DNA of 32,774 nucleotides from Mucilaginibacter sp. (GTDB lineage: Bacteria; Bacteroidota; Bacteroidia; Sphingobacteriales; Sphingobacteriaceae). Of this stretch, positions 18,146-26,178 are shown one piece after another (position 1 is the first letter of the stretch; every line of letters starts with the position of its first letter). Made by a program: the position numbers and the translations under genes. The DNA lies in assembly GCA_025929405.1 (NCBI GenBank), contig JAICMD010000005.1, forward strand, positions 1-32,774. The letters are read 5' to 3'. The notes beneath the pieces were generated by a model. That model was not told the DNA's origin. It did not search any database and saw nothing but the letters and a program-made list of their open reading frames with translations.

Positions 18146-18160
18146 ACAACTAATATTTGA

Positions 18161-18736
18161 TTACGATTTCCCAAACTCGCCGTTGGCGGTAATAGTTACT
18201 TCATCGCCAATTATTGCACCGCCAAAGCTTTTGCCGAAACCAAAATCCGAACGTTTAAGCGTGCCGGTAACTTTAAAGCCTGCATTTTCTTTTTGTGTTT
18301 GCGGGTTTACAATGGTAGCACGATGCCAAAGGTCCATAGTTACCGGTTTGGTAACGCCATTTAGGGTAAGGTTACCTACCAGTTTAAAATGATTAGGGGT
18401 AGTTGGCGTAATTGATGTGCTTACAAAATTTATGGTTGGGTACTTGGTTACATCAAAAAAATCGGCGCTTTTAAGGTGTGTGTCGCGTTTTTCATTATCG
18501 GTATTTAATGATGCTGTTTGTGCAACCAGGGTAATTTTAGCATCGCTGAAATCAGGCTTTGCGCTGATGATAGTTACATCAAAATCTTTAAAAAAGCCGT
18601 CAACATCTGATACCATCAGGTGTGTAACCGTAAATTGTAAACGGGCATGCGCTTTATCAACTTTCCAGGTTGATTGTGCAAAAATAGTTGTAACTGTAAG
18701 TGCAGCAACAGTTAACAGGGCGAAGATCTTTTTCAT
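18161..18736 (-). CDS. YceI family protein
   Basis: Signal peptide, then STWKVDKAHARLQFTVTHLMVSDVDGFFKDFD, LKSADFFDVTKYPTINFVST, GNLTLNGVTKPVTMD: typical YceI motifs. Confidence 0.95.
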   Translation of the reverse strand: MKKIFALLTVAALTVTTIFAQSTWKVDKAHARLQFTVTHLMVSDVDGFFKDFDVTIISAKPDFSDAKITLVAQTASLNTDNEKRDTHLKSADFFDVTKYPTINFVSTSITPTTPNHFKLVGNLTLNGVTKPVTMDLWHRATIVNPQTQKENAGFKVTGTLKRSDFGFGKSFGGAIIGDEVTITANGEFGKS

Positions 18737-18764
18737 TTTTGTGAATGTATGTTTAATTATTTCA

Positions 18765-18796
18765 CAAAAATATATTTATGATTTATAAGTCACAAA
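18765..18796 (-). promoter_or_regulatory. Candidate yceI promoter (TTTG-N20-TATTTTTG)
   Basis: Minus-strand TTTG (18796-18793) and TATTTTTG (18772-18765), 20-nt spacer. Confidence 0.65.
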
Positions 18797-18826
18797 ATAA
18801 ATGTTTAAACATTTATTTTGTGACTT
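18787..18826. repeat. 40-bp perfect palindrome overlapping the predicted yceI -33 element
   Basis: AAGTCACAAAATAAATGTTTAAACATTTATTTTGTGACTT equals its own reverse complement. Confidence 0.85.
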
Positions 18827-18838
18827 TGCTGTGTTAGT

Positions 18839-21085
18839 TTACTTGTTGTTTAGGTTAGGCAGATTATTATTACCTTTTAAATAACGCTCAAGGTATTGGA
18901 AGCTTACGTCTTTAATTAAAACAGCGCTTTGCGAATTATAGGCTGCCCCGTGCGCGCCTTTAGGATAAATGCGCAATTCGGCGTCTTTACCTGCATCGGT
19001 AAGGGCAGTTAATAACTGCATGGTGTTTGCCGGGTGCACATTATCATCGCTCATGGAGTGTATCAGTAATAAATGATCCTTTAAATTACCGGCATAAGTC
19101 ATAGCCGAGCTGGCTTTATAGCCGGCTGCGTTATTGTTTGCCAAGCCCATGTAACGTTCGGTATAAATATCATCATAAAGTGTCCAATCGGTAACCGGCG
19201 AGTTGGCTATACCTACCTTAAATACACCCGGATGTGTAAGCAAGCTATAAACTGTGCTGTAACCTCCATAGCTGGTGCCCATTATAGCAATTTTATCAGC
19301 ATCAACAAAAGGCATTTTGCTTAAATAGCGGGTAGTTTCAACAAAATCATTGCTCTCCCATTTACCCAGTTGCTTGTAAACTATTTTCATAAAAGCACTG
19401 CCATAGTTGGCAATGCCACGGTTATTTACATCAACTACAATGTAGCCGTTTTGAGCAAGCCATTGCTGCCAGCCATCGGTGTAAAACTTATTAAATACAT
19501 CGTGCGATTCAGGCCCGCCGTAAACGGTCATTACTACGGGATATTTTTTATCCGGATCAAAGTTAAATGGCTTTATCATGTAGCCATCAAGCATAACGCC
19601 GTCGCTGGTTTTAAATTTAAACAGTTCAGGAGTTGAATATGCGTGTGTGGCTACAAAGTTGCTTACTGCAGCATTATCTTCCATCATTTTAAGCTGCGTG
19701 CCTTTGTTGTTGCGCAGAGCTACATGTAAAGGTGTAGTAAGGTTACTGTATTCATCCAGGTAATACCTGGCATCGGGCGACATATTAATATCATGAAATC
19801 CGCTTATATCTGATAGTTTGGTTTTCTGACTGCCATCATATTTGATAGAGTAGAATTGCTGCTCCAAACCGCCCGTTTCGGCTGATAAATAATAAATGGT
19901 TTGTGTTTTGGGGTCAATGCGCGATACTTTGATCATATCCCAATCGCCTGTGGTAACCTGATTAAGTAACTTACCATCATAGCTGTACCGGTAAATATGG
20001 TAATAGCCCGACCGGTCAGAAACCCAAAAAAACTCTTTAGCCTTTTCGGGGAAGTAAACCATATCGTTTACATCGGTATAAAAATCAAATACAGCCACCC
20101 AGGTGGTGTTTTTTTCTTCAAGTACTACATGATGTTCGCCGGTTTTAACATTAAAAAAGTATAGCTTCATGTGGTTCTGTGCGCGATTAAGCGTCATCAG
20201 CGCCAATACATCCGGGTTGCTTGTCCAGTAAATACGCGGTGTATAATAATCGCCGGTTTCATCAGGCTTTAGCCATATATTTTTGCCGGTGGCAACGTCA
20301 ACTACACCAATCCTTACAGTTGGGTTAGTATCACCCACCTGAGGGATAGGGATATGTATATTATCGTTATGATGCCCTTCGTAATTGGTCATTTCAAAAT
20401 CAGGCACCTTATGCTCATCAAACTGCCAGTAAGCTATGTACTTGTTATCGGGCGACCAGTTCCAGGCCTGTGCCTGTCCAAACTCTTCTTCGTACACCCA
20501 ATCGTAATGGCCGTTAAATATGCCATTTTCGCTGGTTTTATCGTGGGTTAGCTGCTTTTCTTTTCCGGTAGCAAAATCATATACATACATATTACCATTA
20601 CGCTCTACGCCAACCTTTTTTCCATCGGGCGATAGCTCAGCCGTACGAGCATCCTTAGCAGCCTGTTTAAGCTTTTTAGTGGCCAGATCGTACACAAAGT
20701 AATTAGATATGCCCGAACGACGATAGATAGGCCTGAAATCGGTTTGAAAAACCAGGTATTTGGAATCATGTGACCATTGGAAAGATTCGTATTCAAATGG
20801 TTTGGCAGTACCCGGGAAGGTAAATCCTTTACTGGTAAATATAAGCTCATCTTTTAACGTAGCCGGTTCCATAGAGCGTATCTCGTCATTAACGATGTAC
20901 GAATATTTTTGGCCGCCGTTTATCCAGTTCACACTCTCAGGGCCGGGCAGACCACGTAGTCGTGACGTGGCACGCATGGCATCAATAAGCGAGGTATATT
21001 CCGGTTTATTTTGGGCCATTGATCCGGCAGAGGATAGCAATAGCAACACGCATGTTATGCGTAAAGTAAGTTTGGTACTCATCAT
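18839..21085 (-). CDS. Dipeptidyl peptidase IV-like S9 family peptidase
   Basis: DPPIV N-domain features (NGHYDWVYEEEFGQAQAWNWSPDNKYIAYWQFDE), catalytic GTSYGGYS, SMSDDNVH and GAHG near the C-terminus. Confidence 0.93.
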   Translation of the reverse strand: MMSTKLTLRITCVLLLLSSAGSMAQNKPEYTSLIDAMRATSRLRGLPGPESVNWINGGQKYSYIVNDEIRSMEPATLKDELIFTSKGFTFPGTAKPFEYESFQWSHDSKYLVFQTDFRPIYRRSGISNYFVYDLATKKLKQAAKDARTAELSPDGKKVGVERNGNMYVYDFATGKEKQLTHDKTSENGIFNGHYDWVYEEEFGQAQAWNWSPDNKYIAYWQFDEHKVPDFEMTNYEGHHNDNIHIPIPQVGDTNPTVRIGVVDVATGKNIWLKPDETGDYYTPRIYWTSNPDVLALMTLNRAQNHMKLYFFNVKTGEHHVVLEEKNTTWVAVFDFYTDVNDMVYFPEKAKEFFWVSDRSGYYHIYRYSYDGKLLNQVTTGDWDMIKVSRIDPKTQTIYYLSAETGGLEQQFYSIKYDGSQKTKLSDISGFHDINMSPDARYYLDEYSNLTTPLHVALRNNKGTQLKMMEDNAAVSNFVATHAYSTPELFKFKTSDGVMLDGYMIKPFNFDPDKKYPVVMTVYGGPESHDVFNKFYTDGWQQWLAQNGYIVVDVNNRGIANYGSAFMKIVYKQLGKWESNDFVETTRYLSKMPFVDADKIAIMGTSYGGYSTVYSLLTHPGVFKVGIANSPVTDWTLYDDIYTERYMGLANNNAAGYKASSAMTYAGNLKDHLLLIHSMSDDNVHPANTMQLLTALTDAGKDAELRIYPKGAHGAAYNSQSAVLIKDVSFQYLERYLKGNNNLPNLNNK

Positions 21086-21196
21086 AAATAATAAAATCAG
21101 TTTTTAAAGCTAATAGAATTGAGGCATTTGCGCAACACTAAACATGCTTGAACTGATTGTCCTTTATTTATTTTGCTGCTGAGGGATGACACTTAT

Positions 21197-22255
21197 TTAT
21201 TCATTTGTTATTTTTAATAATACCATCTCGCTCGAAAAGCCAGGCCCCATGGCCATCATCAGGCCGTAGCCGTCTTCGAAGCCTTCGCTCATAAAACGTT
21301 CAAGCACATATAAAACTGTTGCGCTTGACATATTGCCGTAACCATTCATTACCTCGCGTGTGTGGTGTAAAAAATCGCCCTCAATACCTAATGCATCAGT
21401 ATAAGCATCTAATACTTTTTTGCCGCCGGGATGGAATACAAAGTTTTTAATATCGCTCAATTGCAAATTATGTTTCATTAAAAACTCTGTTATATCATCA
21501 CGTACATGCTCATGTATAAATGTGGGTATATCTTTTGAAAACAATACCTTAAAGCCGGTATCTTTAAACTCCCAGCCCATTACGTCCAGCGAATCGTAAT
21601 ACAACTTGCTGCTTGATGCAATGTAGGTTACCCGCTTATCCCTGCCATGATTATCGCCTTTAACAATGCAGGCTGCAATACCGTCAGAAAATAAGCTCGA
21701 ACCGATAAAATTACTTTTGCTGTAATCGCTTTTTATAAGGGTTAATGAACATAGTTCAACTGCAATAAGTAAAACAACGGCATTGGGGTTTGCCATTGCT
21801 GCGGTATTAGCTTTAGCCATGCCTGATACGCCGCCACCACAACCTAAGCCCCAAATTGGTGTACGGTTTATATTAGGGTTAAGCCGTATTTTGTTAATTA
21901 TTAGCGCATCCATGCTGGGTGTGGCCAGTCCGGTGGTTGATACAAAAAATATATCGGTAATGTCTTCCTTATTAATACCGGCTTTGTTAATACAATCTTC
22001 TGCTGCCTGCACCGAGTAATTCAAGGATATATTTAAATAAGCATCATTCCGTTCCTCAAATGTATTAGGTTGGGCATAGTAGGATAGGGGTTTGCAAAAA
22101 TTGCGTGTATTGATCTCGGTATTATCAAAGGCAAATATTAAACGATCTGTTTGAGGGAAATTAGCCGAAAATAATTCATGAGCTTGTTGTTTTACGGCTT
22201 GCTGATCTGTTTTAAAAGGAAGATCGACCTTTGAAACTGCTGCTATAAATGGCAT
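21197..22255 (-). CDS. Type III polyketide synthase (chalcone/stilbene synthase-like)
   Basis: Catalytic Cys in WGLGCGGGVSG, His in FVFHPGGKKVLDAY, Asn in NGYGNMSSATVLYVLERF, C-terminal GLMMAMGPGFSSEMVLL. Start set at MPFIAAVSKV (22255), because the longer ORF (to 22417) crosses the GH115 terminator. Confidence 0.9.
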   Translation of the reverse strand: MPFIAAVSKVDLPFKTDQQAVKQQAHELFSANFPQTDRLIFAFDNTEINTRNFCKPLSYYAQPNTFEERNDAYLNISLNYSVQAAEDCINKAGINKEDITDIFFVSTTGLATPSMDALIINKIRLNPNINRTPIWGLGCGGGVSGMAKANTAAMANPNAVVLLIAVELCSLTLIKSDYSKSNFIGSSLFSDGIAACIVKGDNHGRDKRVTYIASSSKLYYDSLDVMGWEFKDTGFKVLFSKDIPTFIHEHVRDDITEFLMKHNLQLSDIKNFVFHPGGKKVLDAYTDALGIEGDFLHHTREVMNGYGNMSSATVLYVLERFMSEGFEDGYGLMMAMGPGFSSEMVLLKITNE

Positions 22256-22363
22256 GTAGTATTTACGTTTGTTTGGATTTATTAGTTGCTTGGGGTTATA
22301 TAATATAAAGGAGTAAGGTAGACAATTGTTTAACAGGTTACATAATAATACATCAAGCAGTAA

Positions 22364-22391
22364 ATAAAAAGGCCACCCAACCGGGCGGCCC
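22364..22391 (-). terminator. Rho-independent terminator of the GH115 gene
   Basis: Minus strand GGCCGCCC-GGTT-GGGTGGCC (one G/T pair) followed by TTTTTATTTA, about 35 nt past the GH115 stop. Confidence 0.8.
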
Positions 22392-22422
22392 TCAAACAAA
22401 TCAAACTTATATAACAATTATT

Positions 22423-25400
22423 TTATTTTTTTGCAGATGCAATAACTCTATAGCTTTCAGGCGGACCTAAATAGCTTGATTTAACACCGCCGCGGTCAAG
22501 CACTATTTTTTCAAGCACCACGGCAGGGTCAACCATCCAGTATTTAATAATATGTTTACCCGGTTTGCTGATATAATGATCTGAACTTAAAACTTTGATC
22601 AAATTGGCCGAGTTTCCTTCCATTACCGAGTTGGCTCTTTGCGGATTAGTGATCAGCGGATCGATATTAACTTTTACGGGCGCTTCGTTATCAATTGATA
22701 TGGCATACCATAAGCCTTTCTCGTGCGTAAAATCAATTGAAGGTGCGGTATAAACCAATAGTTTTATTTTACCGGTATCGGCTACGTTTACTTCATATTC
22801 AATATGCGGGGTATTACCACCGGGGTTGTCAATACGCGGATGGGTGATAGGCGAACCTTCAATACCCGATAAGGTACGGCCATAATCAGGAAGTATGTTC
22901 CATTTTGCATCGGTGCCATCAACAATTTTGCTATAATGTATGGCTTCCATTGATGCGTAACCATTGCTTTCAACAAAACCCGATGTTGGTACAGGTTTGC
23001 TGTTATTTACCACAGCCTGTACCGTTACTGTACTGCCATTAGGACCGGTTATGGTAATAGGTACGTGTTTAACGCCTTTAGGCGCTTTTGTCCAGTCAAC
23101 ATTAACCCATACGCGCTGTTGTTTATCAATTGTGCCACCGGCAGGACTTACCTGTACCCATGGCTCGTTTGATTTAACTGTATATGTAAATGACGCTTTG
23201 CCGCGGTTAAATACTTCAAAGTAATGACCAACACGCGGATATTGGGTCAGCTCAGGTAATACAGCGGCTGTTGTAGCTTTTGGCCAATAATCTGCCGAGC
23301 CTTCAACCGATACACCCATTTCAGGGCCATCCGCCGGTGTTACTTTTACAAATGCGGGTAATTTATTGCCCCCTCTTATATCCCAGCTTGTATAACCAAT
23401 ATGCGGCTGATCCATCATGTGGCTCCATTTGCCGTTGGCCAGCGTATCATTAAAATATTTTCCTATACGTGCATCTTCAGCAAATAATTTATCAGCTTTT
23501 GCAGCTTCATCATCAGCAGCGGTGCGTCCCTGATTGCCATATAATTTTTGTTTGGCAGATGCCAGATACATTTCATTAAACACTGCACTTGCTACTACCG
23601 GATGATATACCAACTGATAAAAAGCATCATGATAAGCGGCAGGTATTTTTTTGCTTAAAGCGATGGTTTGGGCTTTAAGTTTATTATAATCTGCAACTAC
23701 AGTTTCAAATTCTCGGTAATCGGTTAAGCTATACGGTGTACTGGTGCGTATAGTGGTAGGGTCAACCATTTCGGGCTTACGTCTGCCGTTATATTTGCCG
23801 TATTGTGCTATTATCTGTGCTATTTCTGTAGCATGCTCGGGGCCAAATTGTTTGGCCGCCCATTTACGGGTATATTCCTGTAGGCTGTTTGCCGGATATT
23901 TATCAGGGTTCCAGGCGTAATCTAAGAAGAAACTTATCGGAAACTCGTATGGTTTTAAATCGCCAACGTTTACAACCCATTCCTTTCGCACGCCATACTC
24001 ATAGGCCAGGTGCATTTGCTCCCAAATATGCGGTAGCGGATTGGTGTTAACCCATTGGTAATTACGTGGGCCACCATGATAATCAAAGTGATAATAAATA
24101 CCGTATCCGCCTTTATTGTGTTCTGTTAGTAAAGGCAGCCTCCTTACGTTTCCCCAATTATCATCGCAATATAAAAGGGTAACATCTTCGGGTACACGCA
24201 TTCCTGCATCGTAATAATCCTGTACTTCTTTATATAATGCCCATACCTGCGGGGTTTTGCTGGCATCCTGATGTTTTACGTCGGCTATTATTTGGCGTTG
24301 TGTTTTAATAATATTTTCAAGCAAGGTCATGTTAGCAGCAGGGCCGCCGGGTGCCATAGGCGAGTCGCCGTCGCCGCGCATGCCTATTGTGGTTAATGCT
24401 TCTTTGTCGCCTTCGCGTTCAACACTCTTTCTCCAAAAATCTTTTAACAAATCGGGATGTGTAGCAAAATTCCACGCCTGCGATTGTTCCTGTCTGTTCA
24501 ATGTAGGGTTAAAGCGCCCCCATTCCTGTTGGGCACGATACAGCGGCTCGTGGTGTGATGTACCCATAATAATACCCATTTTATCAGCCAGGATAGGATT
24601 GTCCGGGTCGTCATCATTAAAAGCATTGCTCCACATGGCCGGCCATAAAAAGTTAGCTTTTAACCTGAGTAACAGTTCAAACATGTGCTCGTACAAATAA
24701 TGGTTAACGCCTTTGTCCATTATTTTTCCATTTAGCAATGACGGTTTTTTATTTAAGCCATCAAATTTAGCTTTGGCCCAACCGGTAAAGCCCGGCGACT
24801 CGTCATTAATAAATATACCGCGGTATTGTACTGCCGGTTCGCCATCAGTATGGCGGGTAGTAAATACGTATAAGTTACTTTTATGAATGATAGGTACATC
24901 CGCCCAATAGTACCATGGCGATACGCCAATTTCTGCCGACAGATCATAAATGCCATAAATGGTGCCGCGTTTGTTGCTGCCTGCAATTACAAAGGCAGTT
25001 TCAACGCCGGGCAGCGGGTTTTTAACAATCTGCGAAATATACATTTCGTTTTTACCGGCTAAATCGGTAAGGTTTACTTTTTTATTTTTTACCAGATTAT
25101 CAATCAGTGGGCTTTTACCTAAGGTGCCAATAATTACTACCTGTTTGCCTTTTACATCGCCGGTTGATAGAGTAGGCTCGGCATTAGTAACCGCTTTAAT
25201 ATCTGTTTGCAGATTTTTAGCGGCCATCAGCACGCCTTCATAATCGGCATTGCTTACATAAATAGGTGCCGATTTTCCTGCTGCTGACAATGTGAGCGCT
25301 CCCGGTACTTTTTTGGTATAAACATAAGGTGTATCGCCTGCATATACATTGCTTACGATCAACAATGTAAAGGTTAATAAAAATAACGCTGCGTAAACCT

Positions 25401-25452
25401 GAGTAGTAATTGGCCTGGCTTTATTGCCTTGCCGGGTAATACGTACTTTCAT
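22423..25452 (-). CDS. GH115 family alpha-glucuronidase, secreted
   Basis: Long signal region ending NVYAGDTPY; GH115-type blocks GIYDLSAEIGVSPWYYWADVP, YRGIFINDESPGFTGWAKAKF, LKANFLWPAMWSNAFNDDDPDNPILADKMGIIMGTSHHEP, YCDDNWGNVRRLP, YYHFDYHGGPRNYQW. Confidence 0.93.
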   Translation of the reverse strand: MKVRITRQGNKARPITTQVYAALFLLTFTLLIVSNVYAGDTPYVYTKKVPGALTLSAAGKSAPIYVSNADYEGVLMAAKNLQTDIKAVTNAEPTLSTGDVKGKQVVIIGTLGKSPLIDNLVKNKKVNLTDLAGKNEMYISQIVKNPLPGVETAFVIAGSNKRGTIYGIYDLSAEIGVSPWYYWADVPIIHKSNLYVFTTRHTDGEPAVQYRGIFINDESPGFTGWAKAKFDGLNKKPSLLNGKIMDKGVNHYLYEHMFELLLRLKANFLWPAMWSNAFNDDDPDNPILADKMGIIMGTSHHEPLYRAQQEWGRFNPTLNRQEQSQAWNFATHPDLLKDFWRKSVEREGDKEALTTIGMRGDGDSPMAPGGPAANMTLLENIIKTQRQIIADVKHQDASKTPQVWALYKEVQDYYDAGMRVPEDVTLLYCDDNWGNVRRLPLLTEHNKGGYGIYYHFDYHGGPRNYQWVNTNPLPHIWEQMHLAYEYGVRKEWVVNVGDLKPYEFPISFFLDYAWNPDKYPANSLQEYTRKWAAKQFGPEHATEIAQIIAQYGKYNGRRKPEMVDPTTIRTSTPYSLTDYREFETVVADYNKLKAQTIALSKKIPAAYHDAFYQLVYHPVVASAVFNEMYLASAKQKLYGNQGRTAADDEAAKADKLFAEDARIGKYFNDTLANGKWSHMMDQPHIGYTSWDIRGGNKLPAFVKVTPADGPEMGVSVEGSADYWPKATTAAVLPELTQYPRVGHYFEVFNRGKASFTYTVKSNEPWVQVSPAGGTIDKQQRVWVNVDWTKAPKGVKHVPITITGPNGSTVTVQAVVNNSKPVPTSGFVESNGYASMEAIHYSKIVDGTDAKWNILPDYGRTLSGIEGSPITHPRIDNPGGNTPHIEYEVNVADTGKIKLLVYTAPSIDFTHEKGLWYAISIDNEAPVKVNIDPLITNPQRANSVMEGNSANLIKVLSSDHYISKPGKHIIKYWMVDPAVVLEKIVLDRGGVKSSYLGPPESYRVIASAKK

Positions 25453-25545
25453 GAATTTTATTTTTAATTGGTTAGTGCTTGTTGGGGTTTTAAGAGTTTA
25501 AAAAATCAATTACCAAACTCTTTAAACAATAGCCTGCTAAGGTTA

Positions 25546-25561
25546 TTGCAATCGATTGCAA
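25546..25561. promoter_or_regulatory. Candidate LacI-type operator upstream of GH115
   Basis: TTGCAATCGATTGCAA, perfect 16-bp palindrome with CG centre; 94 bp before the GH115 start. Confidence 0.7.
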
Positions 25562-25566
25562 ATATA
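25559..25566 (-). promoter_or_regulatory. Candidate -7 element (TATATTTG) for GH115
   Basis: Minus-strand TATATTTG matches TAnnTTTG and overlaps the edge of the operator; no good -33 seen. Confidence 0.45.
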
Positions 25567-25803
25567 AATTTAAATAAAAGCCATTTTGCTACAAATAGGT
25601 TGTTTAACAACTATTTTACAATTGAAACTGATGTTTATTTTTATAAAAAATGATTAATTTTTGTAAAAAAGTGTTTTTAGTTATTTCTGATTAAATCGTT
25701 CAAATCATTATTTAATTTTTAACAAATTATTAAATTTATTAAAATATTTTCAAGATAATTTGAGTTTATTGTAATCAACTGACTGGGTTAATTACCATAT
25801 TGG

Positions 25804-25830
25804 TGCAATCGATTACGGTAATCGATTGCA
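25804..25830. promoter_or_regulatory. Tandem LacI-type operators in the GH115-susC intergenic region
   Basis: TGCAATCGATTAC-G-GTAATCGATTGCA: two ATCGAT cores 13 bp apart, arranged as a 27-bp inverted repeat with one central base. Confidence 0.75.
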
Positions 25831-26108
25831 ATTTTAATTTTTCTTTATACTTTTATCTCTTGTAACCCAATTATTACACACCTTTCATAGTTGTTATTTT
25901 TAAAGAGACAGATTTATATAGGTCAGCATTATATGCGTCATTTTTGACAAATATTTTATGAGCAGTTATAAGAACTTAATCAATTTTTATTTTTACAATT
26001 AAATCAATTTATAAAGTATGGGAAAAAAAGTCCTTTAATTTAAAATCTGCCAGGGCGCTTTATGCAGTGACCCGAACGGATGTTTGTCAGACATAAGGTA
26101 AACACCGT

Positions 26109-26139
26109 AAATACATTTAAATACACTTTAAATATATTT
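26109..26139 (+). repeat. Three tandem AAATAYAYTTT-like units upstream of susC
   Basis: AAATACATTT / AAATACACTTT / AAATATATTT at 26109, 26119 and 26130. Confidence 0.6.
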
Positions 26140-26178
26140 CTAAACATGCAAAAACAAAATCAATCAATTAATTAAATT

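Noticed and set aside
18417-18788. 123-aa plus-strand ORF antisense to yceI
   Set aside because: Shadow ORF: composition and position follow the well-supported YceI frame on the other strand; no family features.
20760-21107. 115-aa plus-strand ORF antisense to the DPP-IV-like gene start
   Set aside because: Shadow ORF with no recognisable domain.
22256-22417. N-terminal 54-codon extension of the type III PKS
   Set aside because: Contains the GH115 terminator stem-loop; homolog-like sequence begins at MPFIAAVSKV.
24329-24700. 123-aa plus-strand ORF inside GH115
   Set aside because: Antisense to a strongly conserved GH115 region; no start context or recognisable domain.
26018-26038. Possible 6-codon leader peptide (ATGGGAAAAAAAGTCCTTTAA) before susC
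   Set aside because: Too short and low-complexity to separate from chance; no attenuator structure seen.
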